Shown here in pieces: positions 10,777 to 20,404 of a stretch of DNA of 64,000 nucleotides. Origin of the DNA: an uncultured Dehalococcoidia bacterium. Its GTDB lineage: Bacteria; Chloroflexota; Dehalococcoidia; Lucifugimonadales; UBA1127. Both the position numbers and the translations under genes were made by a program. Location of the stretch: NCBI GenBank assembly GCA_951812285.1, contig OX638292.1:2689001-2753000 (forward strand). The letters are read 5' to 3'. The notes under the pieces were generated by a model that made no database searches, was not told the DNA's origin, and saw only the letters and a list, made by a program, of their open reading frames with translations. The first letter of the stretch is position 1, and each line of letters begins with the position of its first letter.

Positions 10777-11697
10777 GTGGAACCCATCGTCCAGGTTACG
10801 GACCTCGTCAAACGCTACGGAGAGTTCACCGCCGTCAATGGCATCAGCTTCGCCGTCGAACAGGGGGAGTGCTTTGGCATTCTTGGGCCAAACGGCGCGG
10901 GCAAGAGCAGCACCCTCCGCATCCTGACAGCCATCTCGCCGGCGAGCTCCGGCAGCGTCGTCATCGACGGGCTGGACGTGGCGCAGCACCCTCGGCAGGT
11001 GAAGGCGCGGCTGGGCGTGGTGCCGCAGGAGGAGGACCTGGATACGGACCTGCCGGTGCTGCAGAACCTGCTGGTGTACAGCCGGTATTTTCGGATGCCG
11101 CCGAAGCTGGCGCTGGAGAGCGCCACAGAGGCCCTCAACTTCTTCGAGCTGGGCGACCGGGCGGACACGAAGGTCGACACGCTGTCCGGCGGCATGAAGC
11201 GGCGGCTGGTCATCGCGCGGGCGATGTTGAACCGCCCCAAGGTGCTGGTGCTGGACGAGCCCACGACGGGGCTCGACCCGATGGGGCGGCACCTGGTGTG
11301 GGAGCGGCTGCTGGAGCTGCGCCGGCAGGGGATCACCACGGTGCTCTCGACGCACAACATGGAGGAGGCCACGGCGCTGTGCCAGCGGCTGGTCATCATC
11401 GACCACGGGGAGATCATCGCGGAGGGGCCGCCAACGGAGCTGGTGCGGCAATCGGCCGGGCGCGAGGTGGTGGAGGTTCGGCCGCAACTGGGGGAAATCG
11501 CGGCCGTGCGCGGTCGGCTGATGGAGCTGGGGCTGCAGGTGGAGCGCGCGGGGACGGCGCTGCTCGCGTACGGGTCGGACGCCATCGAGCTGGAGCGGCA
11601 ACTGGCGTCCGAGGGGCTGCAGGTGCTGTACCGGACGGCCAACCTGGAGGACGTGTTCCTGCGGCTGACGGGCCGCAGCATCGAGGAGGACGACTAG
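10777..11697 (+). CDS. ABC-2 type exporter, ATP-binding protein
   Basis: This is the nucleotide-binding subunit of a DrrA/ABC-2 type exporter, 306 aa. Walker A is GPNGAGKSS, the signature is LSGGMKRR, Walker B is VLVLDEPTTGLDP and the H-loop is STH. The C-terminal 80 residues form the accessory domain usual in this family. It starts at GTG, with GGAGG eight bases before. The stop shares one base with the next gene's GTG (TAGTG), indicating translational coupling to the permease. The substrate is unknown; the family exports drugs, lipids or polysaccharides. Confidence 0.92.
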   Translation: MEPIVQVTDLVKRYGEFTAVNGISFAVEQGECFGILGPNGAGKSSTLRILTAISPASSGSVVIDGLDVAQHPRQVKARLGVVPQEEDLDTDLPVLQNLLVYSRYFRMPPKLALESATEALNFFELGDRADTKVDTLSGGMKRRLVIARAMLNRPKVLVLDEPTTGLDPMGRHLVWERLLELRRQGITTVLSTHNMEEATALCQRLVIIDHGEIIAEGPPTELVRQSAGREVVEVRPQLGEIAAVRGRLMELGLQVERAGTALLAYGSDAIELERQLASEGLQVLYRTANLEDVFLRLTGRSIEEDD

Positions 11698-12467
11698 TGG
11701 AAGCGCCCAACGCCTTCTACGCCGTCGCCGTGTGGCGCAGGCACCGGGACGCCTTCCTCCGCAACTGGACGACGGAGGCGGGCGGCGTCTTCCTGGAGCC
11801 GCTCATCGTGTTGGGGGCGTTCGGGTACGGGCTGGGGCAGTTCGTTGGGGAGTTCGAGGGCGACGTGTCCTACGCCGCCTACATCACGCCGGGGCTGATC
11901 GCCGGGTACGCCATGTTCCACGCACTGTTCGAGGGGGCGTACGGGGCGTACCTGCGGCTCTCCATGCACCGGGTGTTCAACAGCATGCTGGCGACGCCGA
12001 TGCAGGTGGAGGACCTGGTGGCGGGGGAGATGATCTGGGGGGCGAGCCGATCGGTGCTGACGGCCATCGCCGTGCTGGTGGTGGCGCTGGGGTTCGGGCT
12101 GATCGAGTCGTGGCTGGCGGTGCTCGCCGTGCCGGCCGCGTTCCTGGTGGGGCTGGTCTTCTTCCCGATGGCGCTGAGCGCGACGGCCGTGGTGCCGAGC
12201 ATCAACTCGCTGAACAACGTGTTCACGGTGGTGGCGGTGCCGATGTACTTCGTCAGCGGCATCTTCTTCCCGGTGTCGAGCCTGCCAGACTGGATGGAGC
12301 CCATCGTGTGGGCGCTGCCGCTTACGCCCGCGGCGCACCTGATGCGCGGGCTGGTGCTGGGGCCGCTGGACATGACGCACCTGTACGCATTCCTCGCGCT
12401 GGTGGCGATGGCCGTCGTCTTCGGGCTGGTGGCCACCGCGCTGATGCGGCGGCGCCTCATCACGTAG
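11697..12467 (+). CDS. ABC-2 type exporter, permease protein
   Basis: This 256-aa ABC-2 membrane permease has about six hydrophobic segments, for example PLIVLGAFGYGLG, LTAIAVLVVALGFGL, VLAVPAAFLVGLVFF and FLALVAMAVVFGLVATALM. It also has the conserved amphipathic segment FVSGIFFPVSSLPDW typical of NodJ/DrrB-like permeases. The GTG start overlaps the ATPase stop, with GAGGAGG correctly spaced inside the upstream gene. It forms a two-gene exporter with that ATPase. Confidence 0.9.
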   Translation: MEAPNAFYAVAVWRRHRDAFLRNWTTEAGGVFLEPLIVLGAFGYGLGQFVGEFEGDVSYAAYITPGLIAGYAMFHALFEGAYGAYLRLSMHRVFNSMLATPMQVEDLVAGEMIWGASRSVLTAIAVLVVALGFGLIESWLAVLAVPAAFLVGLVFFPMALSATAVVPSINSLNNVFTVVAVPMYFVSGIFFPVSSLPDWMEPIVWALPLTPAAHLMRGLVLGPLDMTHLYAFLALVAMAVVFGLVATALMRRRLIT

Positions 12468-12489
12468 GTCGAAAGGAGCTTTCCCGCAC

Positions 12490-13194
12490 ATGGCCGAGGA
12501 ACGCAAGCCGGTCATCATCGTGACGGCGTCGACGGCGGGCGCGGCGCAGGCGTATGTCGACGCGCTGGCGCCGTTCGACGCGGAGGCGGTGGTCGTGACG
12601 CCGCTCAACGTCGAGGCCGAGCGCGACGCGATCGCGCGGATGGACGGGTTGCTGCTGTCGGGCGGCGCGGACGTGCACCCGAGGCGGTACGGGGAGCAGC
12701 CGGACCCGAACGCGGGGCTGCTGCTGAACGAGGCGCGGGACGCCGTCGACTTTCCGCTGCTGGACGAGGCGCTGTCGCGGGACCTGCCGGTGGTGGGGAT
12801 CTGCCGCGGGCTGCAGGTGCTCAACGTCGCGTGCGGGGGCTCGCTGCTGCAACACATTCCCGGGCACCGGGCCGAGGGGGACAACCCGCTCGTATCGGTG
12901 CAGCACCGGATCTGGATTACGCCGGGGAGCAAGCTGGCGGCGATCGTCGGCGCGGGCGGGCAGGTGCGGGTCAACAGCGTCCACCACCAGGGGCTGACGG
13001 AGGCTCGACGGGCACCGACGCTGATGTCGACGGCGTACTCGGTGGAGGACTCGCTTGTCGAGGGGCTGGAGAGCCCGCGGCACCGGTTCGTGGTGGCGGT
13101 GCAGTGCCACCCGGAGCGGACGACCGAGGTGCCTCGGCAGTTTCAGAATTTGTTTGGAGCGCTGGTGTACCAGGCGGCTACGCGGGAGGGGTAG
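12490..13194 (+). CDS. Class I glutamine amidotransferase-like hydrolase (peptidase C26)
   Basis: This gamma-glutamyl-gamma-aminobutyrate hydrolase (PuuD)-like protein has 234 aa. It shows LLLSGGADVHP near the N-terminus, the nucleophilic Cys in GICRGLQVLNVA, VNSVHHQG, and the catalytic His and Glu in VQCHPE. Family members release glutamate from gamma-glutamyl compounds. It lies 22 bases after the ABC permease with AAAGGAG upstream and may belong to the same transcript. No other putrescine-degradation gene is near, so the substrate is open. Confidence 0.88.
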   Translation: MAEERKPVIIVTASTAGAAQAYVDALAPFDAEAVVVTPLNVEAERDAIARMDGLLLSGGADVHPRRYGEQPDPNAGLLLNEARDAVDFPLLDEALSRDLPVVGICRGLQVLNVACGGSLLQHIPGHRAEGDNPLVSVQHRIWITPGSKLAAIVGAGGQVRVNSVHHQGLTEARRAPTLMSTAYSVEDSLVEGLESPRHRFVVAVQCHPERTTEVPRQFQNLFGALVYQAATREG

Positions 13195-13283
13195 GCGGCG
13201 CCCCTCGGTACCCCGCCCTACGACGGGCTCAGAGTGAGCGGCGCCACCCCGCCCTGCCCCTCTGGAGACGGCCCCACCGCACG

Positions 13284-13825
13284 CCGCCCCTCTGGATTCC
13301 TGCCTCCGCAGGAATGACGCGATTGTGGGCGGCGATGCGGGCGGGGTACGGACGCGGCAGCCCCTCCCCTGGATACCGGCCTCCGCCGGTATGGAGACGG
13401 GGCGGTGGTGTAGCCGGCGGCGACGCGCCCTTCGACGAGTTCAGCGTGGGCGTTCCCACCGCGCCGCCCCTCTGGATTCCTGCCTCCGCAGGAATGACGG
13501 CGGGGGGCGGGAATGACGCGGTGGTGGGCGGCGATGCGGGCGGGGTGCGGGCGCGGCAGCCCCTCCCCTGGATACCGGCCTCCGTCGGTATGGAGATGCT
13601 GGGCGGCGGTGTAGTAGGCGGCGACGCGCCCTTCGACGAGTTCAGCGTGAGCGTTCCCACCGCACCGCCCCTCTGGATTCCTGCCTCCGCAGGAATGACG
13701 ATTGGGGGGCGGGAATGACGGTGGCGGGCGCTGGTTTGCCAGGGGCTACGCACCGCTAGACGAGTTCAGAGTCAATGGCCCCACCGCGCCGCACCTCTGG
13801 ATTCCTGCCTCCGCAGGAATGACGA
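13284..13825. repeat. Palindromic-repeat array interrupted by the island
   Basis: Family A copies at about 13284, 13464, 13665 and 13789 alternate with family B copies at about 13367 and 13567. They are joined by GGCGGCGATGCGGGCGG and CGACGAGTTCAG linkers, giving a composite unit of about 185-200 bases. The array stops at the island's left junction. The same linker and family B unit resume right after the right junction at 53849. Confidence 0.88.
13812..13825. other. Left attachment junction (attL) of the island
   Basis: CGCAGGAATGACGA is the right arm of a family A palindrome. It is followed by AAACCAGCG-type sequence unlike the surrounding repeats. It matches CGCAGGAATCACGA at 53835-53848 except for one base. 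The likely crossover lies in the shared ACGA (13822-13825). Confidence 0.65.
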
Positions 13826-13865
13826 AACCAGCGAGACAATTTGACAAACTTCCTCAGGTACACTT

Positions 13866-13955
13866 GGGCAGTGGCGCTCTAGGGAGCAGGGCAAACAAGA
13901 AACTGTGCACTTCGACATGTTGCTCTATTGGGTTCAAGTCCCATGCAGCCCACCG
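13866..13955 (+). other. tRNA-3'-end-like sequence just inside the island
   Basis: TTGGG-TTCAAGT-CCCAT (13928-13944) is a T-arm with a canonical 7-base loop. GCAGCCC, A and CCG follow, as in a tRNA acceptor end. GGGCAGT at 13866-13872 can pair with GCAGCCC over six of seven positions counting one G-T wobble. No proper D-arm or anticodon arm could be fitted between. It may be a tRNA remnant or chance. Nothing else is seen in 13826-14015. Confidence 0.3.
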
Positions 13956-14015
13956 ATAGTAATTGTGGCAACCGGGTATGTTCCTTATTCAGCGACCGCC
14001 CCTATTGCCCGAGGC

Positions 14016-14813
14016 CTATGCTGCGGCGAATTCCAAGCTTCCGGTCTGCCTTGCCCTGTATTCGACCAATCGAAACAATACATAACCCCCAGCGAAGTAC
14101 GCGAGGCCAATCACTGCTTCAAGCAGGAGCTCTTCCCAGACGCTGGCTATTGAGACGCCAGCATGCAGGTCACGGAATGCGGCAAGTCCATGGGTCAAAG
14201 GCAAGAATTGGCTTAGCTGCTTGAGCACAACGGGTAACGCTGAAACCGGTATGACAGCTCCTGTTAGCGCAAGGAGCAGCCCTGAGAATCCAGAATACGT
14301 TAGGGTCCAATCCCTCATCACGAAAGTAAACGTTCCAATCAATAGGGCGAAGGCAATTGAAGAAGCGCTTATCGCCAGGAGGGCTAGCAAGCTACCAACC
14401 CAGTTGACGTGGTCGAGGGGCAAATGGACGAACACCCAACCTGCAGCTACGCCACTTGCGACGACGATTAGGCCGTTTGGAAAGTGCAAAAGCCCTCTCG
14501 ATGCGTAGTTTACGAGACGGTTGCTGGAGGTGGCGAAGACTGTGTACGCTGTTCCTCCAAGACGCTCGTACATGAAGGATTGCGTAATCCCCCCCATGTG
14601 GATGAAGACGATCGAATAAGCCAGACGCCCGATGACCAAATAGGCGCCGGTTTCGGAATCTACGGCGAATCTTCCTACCAAGCCAAACAACATGACCAGA
14701 AGCGCCGGTCGGACCACTACGTTGGATATGTACGATGTCCAACTAAGCCAGCCGAACAAGCCTTTGTAGTAGCTGTAACCCAAATAGCAGAAGTTCACTA
14801 CTGCGCGTAGCAT
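14016..14813 (-). CDS. ABC-2 family permease, subunit B of pair 1
   Basis: This 265-aa membrane protein has about six hydrophobic segments, for example LLVMLFGLVGRFAV, LIVVASGVAAGWVFV, LLALLAISASSIAFALLIG and LLLALTGAVIPVSALP. It is the ABC-2 half-transporter type that forms a heterodimer with a sister permease. Its start lies 9 bases after the stop of subunit A (14823-15713), so the two are coupled. The motif YKGLFGW near the N-terminus and FR-VE-R near the C-terminus recur in the decayed copy at 15942-16740. The cognate ATPase is probably the divergent, interrupted gene at 18234. Confidence 0.85.
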   Translation of the reverse strand: MLRAVVNFCYLGYSYYKGLFGWLSWTSYISNVVVRPALLVMLFGLVGRFAVDSETGAYLVIGRLAYSIVFIHMGGITQSFMYERLGGTAYTVFATSSNRLVNYASRGLLHFPNGLIVVASGVAAGWVFVHLPLDHVNWVGSLLALLAISASSIAFALLIGTFTFVMRDWTLTYSGFSGLLLALTGAVIPVSALPVVLKQLSQFLPLTHGLAAFRDLHAGVSIASVWEELLLEAVIGLAYFAGGYVLFRLVEYRARQTGSLEFAAA

Positions 14814-14822
14814 CTCATTACC

Positions 14823-15713
14823 TCACGATGTCGTCAGCGTTCCAGTTACGCGCAGGCGTCGTTCCACAGCCTTGAATAGCCAGTACGTCAACAGGACGTA
14901 ACCCAGTGAAATGCCCACAATGATGGCCCATCGGATTGCCACGTAGCTAATATCTGGTGTTTCCTCTATGGACTCAACCATCGCCTCCATAGCCCAGGAA
15001 GAAGGCAATGCTCTACCGACATACTCCATACCAAAGGGGAGATGCGTCACCGGGAAAACGAACCCGCTAAAGACAATGCCAAAAGCCGTGATGGCATTGA
15101 AGAAGCCGCCTTGTCCCCGAACCAGAACCATGAGCGGCATGAAAAGTACGCTAACAGCCAACATACTGATATAGGCGATACACAGTGAAGTGGCGAACCA
15201 AAGCGGGTTATTCAATACCAACAGGTGCCCAGCCATGAGCACTGCAATGAAAAAGGCGACAGCGCCGGACAGAAGACCAGGCAGATACGTTGCAAGCGCC
15301 TTGCCGGTCATGACAATGGCGAGGGACGTCTTCGTCACGAGATTAGGCTCAAGGGTTCCTCCAAACCTCTCGCCGCCCAACGATTGTCCCACGCGAAACA
15401 CTCCGGTGTTCCAAGCAGAAAGTAGGATTAGGCCCATCGCCACGTACGTGAATATTACTGGATCTTCTTTTCGGGAGGCTATCCAGGTGACCATCGTCGC
15501 CGTAGGCACGTTATTCAACATGGAGTTGACGAGCGAGAAGGGGGACAGCACCGACTTGGACTGTTGGCGAAAGGCGGCAACAAGAGCGTACAAGTTACCC
15601 ATGCCGCTTCGATTTAATATGTTGAGTACGTTCACGCGTTCCGGCCTCGGAGTTAACCTGTCCGGTAGGGCCGATTCAGCAACCAAGTCGGACAGGAGAG
15701 ATTTATGCTCCAT
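14823..15713 (-). CDS. ABC-2 family permease, subunit A of pair 1
   Basis: This 296-aa permease subunit has an N-terminal cytoplasmic segment of about 60 residues, then six membrane stretches (for example YVAMGLILLSAWNTGVF, LLSGAVAFFIAVLMAG, IVGISLGYVLLTYWLF). It ends in AVERRLRVTGTL. It is clearly paralogous to the broken gene at 16737-17732, sharing VERRLR(V/I)TGTL, the GVFR(V/I)G motif and the NNVP motif. It is coupled to subunit B downstream. The start at 15713 overlaps the small frame upstream by 11 bases. Confidence 0.85.
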   Translation of the reverse strand: MEHKSLLSDLVAESALPDRLTPRPERVNVLNILNRSGMGNLYALVAAFRQQSKSVLSPFSLVNSMLNNVPTATMVTWIASRKEDPVIFTYVAMGLILLSAWNTGVFRVGQSLGGERFGGTLEPNLVTKTSLAIVMTGKALATYLPGLLSGAVAFFIAVLMAGHLLVLNNPLWFATSLCIAYISMLAVSVLFMPLMVLVRGQGGFFNAITAFGIVFSGFVFPVTHLPFGMEYVGRALPSSWAMEAMVESIEETPDISYVAIRWAIIVGISLGYVLLTYWLFKAVERRLRVTGTLTTS

Positions 15714-15921
15714 CTAGCATAGCACAGGCGCGGTGGTCCCCGTAGTCCTTCGCCGTCATGACCACCACAAGAACGGGATCGCGCGGCTCCCATTCCTTTC
15801 CGCACACTTTCAGTACTGCGCAGCCCCACGGTCGTGCTCCAACCCATGCGCGTATCAGCAGGTTTGCGGGGACCTTCACCGTTTGGCGCCCACACTGAGT
15901 TAGGACTCTGTATGACTTCAC
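15703..15921 (-). CDS. Possible small protein upstream of the permease pair (72 aa)
   Basis: A GTG-started frame encodes VKSYRVLTQCGRQTVKVPAN and continues with Trp/Cys-rich residues. It fills the gap between the decayed permease copy and permease A, overlapping the latter's start by 11 bases, which suggests coupling. I do not recognise the family. The alternative is that it is a chance frame in the permease leader. Confidence 0.35.
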   Translation of the reverse strand: MKSYRVLTQCGRQTVKVPANLLIRAWVGARPWGCAVLKVCGKEWEPRDPVLVVVMTAKDYGDHRACAMLDGA

Positions 15922-15941
15922 ATCAGATCCATCCGCACCGT

Positions 15942-16740
15942 CTATACGGAGGACCTTTCCAGCCTGCCATTGCGCTTAGTGACATGCTCTACAGTCCGAA
16001 AGAGCCCGAAACCCACTGTCATGTAGACCCCGCCAACAGCTCTTGCCCCAATGCCGCTGCGCCATTACGCAATGGTTCGCTGTCGACGTAAAGCCGAATG
16101 GCCTCCAAGCTGTGGGTCAGTGGAAGCACGGACGATATCCTTTGCAGGGCAATTGGGAGTTCCGCCACCGGAATCACTGAACCGGCCAGGACGAGGACGA
16201 TGCCCGCCATCGTTAGGTACAGGCTTTGATAGTTTCTGATTGCAAAGGCGATGGACCTAGCAAACAGTGAGAACCCGATCGAGGACACGGACAGGGTCAA
16301 GATGGCAACGATCAGTGCGCCGTAGTTCATGGTTCCCCTATCAAGACCGAATGCGGCCCATGCGCCGATGAGACCACTCACAAAGACCAGTGGCCCATTT
16401 GGGAAATGAAAGACGCCTCTTGCCACATAGTTGAGGAACCGATTGCATGGCGTGGAAAACACCACGGATGCCGTTCCCCGGGCTCGTTCATAGTAGAAGC
16501 TCTGGACGATACCGACACATTGAGTCCAGACGATTGAGTAAGCAAGTCTTCCGACGACCAGGAAGGTCGCAGCGCTTTCGTCGATGGCGTACCGGCCAAT
16601 TAGGCCAAACAGAGTGACCATGAGAGCCGGGCGTATCAACACTTGGGGGATATAGGAACTAGGCATCCACCAGCCAAAGAGCCCCTTGTAGGTGAAACGG
16701 CTCTGATAGAACAGATTGAAGGCTCCGCTCTGATGTTCAT
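15942..16740 (-). pseudogene. Decayed ABC-2 permease, subunit B of pair 2
   Basis: This is a second copy of the 14016-14813 type. It begins with ATG at 16738-16740, overlapping the stop of its subunit A (ATGA). After five codons the frame must shift to continue as AFNLFYQSRFTYKGLFGW, which aligns with NFCYLGYSYYKGLFGW of copy 1. The main frame (about 16666-16019) matches the paralog. Near 16030 a second shift is needed to reach GVYMTVGFGLFRTVEHVTKR, equivalent to the paralog's C-terminus. The stop would be TAG at 15942-15944. With two frame breaks it is very likely non-functional. Confidence 0.75.
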
Positions 16741-17732
16741 GCCGTGCCCAACGTGCCGGTTATGCGCAGCCGTCGCTCCACCACCCCGAGAAGCCAGTAG
16801 GCGGCGAGAGCGTATGCAAGTGACAAACCCGCCACTATAAGCCAGCGCACAAAAATGTACTCGGTGGATTCACTCTACCCCGCCGCAGCTACGACAGACT
16901 CCATTGCCCACGGAGTCGGAAGCAACCTCGCTGGATTTTCCAAAACTGTGGGGAGCGCCGCGGCGGGGTAGACGAAGGCATTGAGCACCAATCCAAAGGC
17001 CGCCACAGTCCCGAAGAACCCAGCGCGGCCTTCCACGGGAACCAGCAATGGCGTGAACGGGAAGCTCGTAGACATGACGCCCAGGAAAGCCATGATCATG
17101 GACGGCGCGAAATAGAGCGGTGAGCCAATGTCCACCATTTGATTGCCGATGATTTGAGCAACGACAAATGCAGTCTGCCCCGAGAGAAGAGCTGGGATGA
17201 CCACAGCTAGTCCCTTGCCGGCCATGATGACCACCAAAGGGGTTCGCGATGTGAGACTGAACTCCAAGGTTTGCTGCCATCGCTCGTCGTCCAGGTCTGA
17301 ACCAATTCGAAACACGCCTCTATTCCAGAGAGCCAGCAAGACCACGCCAACAGATGCGTAGGTGAATCGCTCGGCATCTCCACTCCTGGTAGCGGTCCAG
17401 GCAATCACTGCGGACAGCGGGACATTGTTGGCAAACACATTAACGATTTCATCGGCTTGGAAGACAATCTTCAGCTGATTCTTGAAGATGGTTATGAGTG
17501 CGTAGACGTGACGGGAAAGTGGCGTCAAGAAGATCTCCTTAGCCAGCGGGCTACGGCTTGAATCAATGATAGAGGGATAGAAGGTCAGTTGAATGGGAGT
17601 GGAGAGACCACTAGCGTCATGAGAGTAGGGCAATCTCCATGTTCGGTGGGTGGCCACCCCTCGCTCCAGTTGGGCAACATGCAACAGCATGATGGCCTTC
17701 GAGCGACGAGTGGGCCGGACTCCTGTAGGCAC
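16737..17732 (-). pseudogene. ABC-2 permease subunit A of pair 2 with in-frame amber codon
   Basis: This is a paralog of the permease at 14823-15713. The frame is open from the 5' end to a TAG at 16875-16877. It then continues in the same frame with SESTEYIFVRWLIVAGLSLA and ends in VVERRLRITGTLGTA at 16737, exactly like the intact paralog's end. A single nonsense change therefore truncates the last transmembrane helix. The true start is uncertain; 17732 is the longest choice and ATG codons lie downstream. The 500 bases up to 18233 show no gene and separate it from the divergent ATPase. Confidence 0.8.
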
Positions 17733-19126
17733 GGGTGGTTCGCAGACTTGCTACCGCAAATGCCTGCGCGCGAATGCCTTTCATACTAAGTGACTCCTAG
17801 CTTGAGGGCTCCTTTCCTATGGGTGCACCATGCGCACGTAGTTCAAGGGGGAACACCTAACGGGCCGCGCGGTGTTCCGCCCCTACACAGGTCACTCGAC
17901 ACCAGTAGCTCGATGACGGACTGCGGCACCCTTCCGGTACCACATACGCTCCTCTAGATCGCCTTCGCCTAGCAGCCGGCATAGCCAGACCACCTAGTTC
18001 CTAGTCGCTCACGCCGATACAGAGTCCTGCGCGAATCTCTGGAAAGGCCAGATGGGTCAACTCAAGCCTGCTGACCCACTTGCACCAGGCCTCGACAGGT
18101 CTAGCGTTTCTCAGGGGACCAGTGTAAGTTGTATTGGAAGTAACCTCTGTCGGCGGTCGTGCGTTGCATTGCACTGTCAGAATACTCACCGTGGTCTTCA
18201 TGCTGGTTCGGGACGAAAAAGGAGGCGCATGACATGGTGGCAGACTCACCAGCCGTCGAATGTGTTGACCTGGGCCGGGTGTACGTCAGTCGTGGGCTGA
18301 CGGGGGGGAAGCGCGAAACCGTTGCCCTCAGGGACCTGAGCATTTCGGTCCCCAAGGGCATGGTGTTCGGTTTGCTGGGCCCGAATGGCGCTGGGAAGAC
18401 CACGACGGTCAAGATTCTCTCAACGCTCCTGACGCCGACCTCCGGCTTCGCCAGGATAGAAGGCCACGATGTGGTCAAGAGCGCTGGCCGTGTCCGAGAG
18501 AGGATCGGGTTAATCTTGGGAGGTGAACGGGGACTCTACGGCCGTCTCACGGGCTATGAGAATCTGCGGTACTTTGCGGCATTGAACCATATGTCGCCGG
18601 GGGATGCCAAACGCCGCTCGGAAAAGATGCTCGAGTTGGTTGGCCTTGCGGACCGCGGGGGCACGCTAGTGGAGCAGTACTCACGTGGCATGCGCCAACG
18701 GTTGCACCTCGCCCGTGGTCTTCTTTGCGAGCCCAGCGTGGTCTTCATGGATGAACCGACCATTGGCGTAGACCCAATAGGCGCCCAAGACCTTCGTGAA
18801 ATGGTCCCGCAACTGGTTGAACGCGGCATGACCGTGCTCTTGACGACCCACTACATGTTTGAGGCAGACCTGCTCTGTGACAGGATTGCTATCATTGACC
18901 AGGGTTCCCTCGTGGCACTAGGAACTCCGAGGGAGATCAAGGGTCAATTCTCCAACATGGGGGTAACCGAGATCACCATTAGGGTGCCTAGGCAAGGATT
19001 GCTGGAAGAAGTTTCCCAGATGGAGGGTGTTCTGAGAGCCACAGCCGGGTCTGACGGCTTGTTCCAGCGCATTATCTTAGGGAAGTATATACCTAACTAG
19101 CCAGCCGTCCTCGAGGAGATGCGATC

Positions 19127-19696
19127 CTATTCGACCTTCATCCACGGCCCGCAGGTGGACGTGAAGGCCATGTCCGTTTGCAGGATCTCCACGTAGGCGG
19201 CCCCCACCACGTTGCCATTGGCGAGGAGGTCATCGAAGCCGCCAGACAGGCCTCCTAGGCGGGCCCAATAACAGGAGTCCAAGACACTGTCACCCTCAAT
19301 GATTGTCCGGTAGAGCCCAGGCGCTATGTCGCTACCCACAAGCCATGTTCCTTCGCCGAAGTTGTCGTTCGGCGTGACCGGCCACTCAACGACCATGAAT
19401 GCCGGGCCGGGCTCTCCCTGTTTCCCCGCAGGACCCGCTGGGCCTTGTGGCCCCTGCGCCCCTACTGGTCCCTCTGGCCCTTGCGGTCCTGGCGGTCCCG
19501 CGGGCCCTGGTATGCCCGCCGCGCCAGGGATGCCTGTTGCTGCAGGGGACACTTGGCTTGCCGGGGTTGTTGGGGGCGCGGTGCCGGTGGTGGATGCCGT
19601 TGCTGCCTGAGGCACGTCGCAGCCGATGGACGCCAGGGCCACGAGCGCAAGAACACCGAGAACGACCAGGACGGTGATGCCGATAGACATCTTCAT
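19127..19696 (-). CDS. Collagen-like repeat lipoprotein, IS passenger gene
   Basis: This predicted exported protein has 189 aa. The start at ATG 19694-19696 (AAGGGG upstream) gives a classical signal: MKMSIG, a hydrophobic stretch and a lipobox-like ASIGC at about residues 24-28. A Thr/Ala/Pro-rich linker follows, then about 14 Gly-X-Y triplets ([20 protein letters not shown] and onward). The C-terminal domain has [27 protein letters not shown] and [11 protein letters not shown], a beta-rich, Cys-containing domain often found in exported actinobacterial and Chloroflexota proteins. It faces away from the transposase and ends 27 bases inside the left terminal repeat. Its likely role is at the cell surface. 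Confidence 0.75.
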   Translation of the reverse strand: MKMSIGITVLVVLGVLALVALASIGCDVPQAATASTTGTAPPTTPASQVSPAATGIPGAAGIPGPAGPPGPQGPEGPVGAQGPQGPAGPAGKQGEPGPAFMVVEWPVTPNDNFGEGTWLVGSDIAPGLYRTIIEGDSVLDSCYWARLGGLSGGFDDLLANGNVVGAAYVEILQTDMAFTSTCGPWMKVE

Positions 19697-19908
19697 GTTG
19701 AGACCCCTTGCGGTGAGGTTGCGCTCTCTCCCAAAAGCATCCCCCCATTCGCCCGCAAGGGGCCACGGAGGCAACCTCTCTAGGGGTTTACTCTTGGGAG
19801 AGAGCGTCGGTAGTGTAGGCGCACGGGGAGGGCGTGTCAAACTTGACGTCGATGGTTCAGGGTGTAGGATGCAGAAAATAGTAGTAGGAGTTTACGACAT
19901 GAGGAGGC

Positions 19909-20121
19909 TTACGGTTGGGGTGGAGATAAGCTGTACACGTCATCCAAAATCCGGCGGCACACCTGCCATACCTCCGCACAGTCCTCCTGAGACATCCCAG
20001 GAAACGTCCGGTTGTTGCCTTGAATCGATTCAAGGATGTGGTCAACCTGATCCCGTGGGGCTGCTCGAGAAAGACATTCGACAAGGATTACGATCGCTTG
20101 TACGTCCACGCGCCTAAACAC
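19909..20121 (-). CDS. Small hypothetical protein (70 aa), IS passenger
   Basis: Starting at GTG 20119-20121, GGAGG lies just upstream inside the Zn-ribbon gene, and this start overlaps that gene's stop (GTGTTTAG). The protein is helical and acidic (VDVQAIVILVECLSRAAPRD, EDCAEVWQVCRRILDDVYSL). I recognise no family. Coupling to the Zn-ribbon gene suggests a two-protein unit carried by the element. A chance frame cannot be excluded. Confidence 0.45.
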   Translation of the reverse strand: MFRRVDVQAIVILVECLSRAAPRDQVDHILESIQGNNRTFPGMSQEDCAEVWQVCRRILDDVYSLSPPQP

Positions 20122-20305
20122 GACGCCCTCCGCGCTGGAATGGCTTATCCCAATGCGGGCTCTTGCAACGAGGGCAGACCCGGGGCCGCTCTTCGCTGGT
20201 GAAGATGCGGGGGATCCACTCATGTCCACACCGGCAACGGTACGCCGTCACCGTCAACTCGAAGGCCCCGAGGCGTCCGTCCGTCGCGTCAGCTGTTGTC
20301 GTCAC
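20114..20305 (-). CDS. Small zinc-ribbon protein (63 aa), IS passenger
   Basis: Two Cys pairs form a likely zinc ribbon: YRCRCGHEW and PRVCPRCKSPHWDKP. Such short CGHxW ... CPxCxSxxW proteins are common partners of small operons; their biochemical role is not settled. The chosen start is GTG at 20303-20305, because AGGAGGTGGGTT sits directly before it, a better site than any upstream ATG. The 3' end overlaps the next small gene by 8 bases. It is divergent from the transposase. Confidence 0.6.
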   Translation of the reverse strand: MTTTADATDGRLGAFELTVTAYRCRCGHEWIPRIFTSEERPRVCPRCKSPHWDKPFQRGGRRV

Positions 20306-20404
20306 AACCCACCTCCTATTCTGGTATCCCATCCTACCACGCACGTTGTACCTTTAGGTAGCTACTTTCCTTGATAACCACTACTATGGCCGTAGTACAT
20401 CAAG

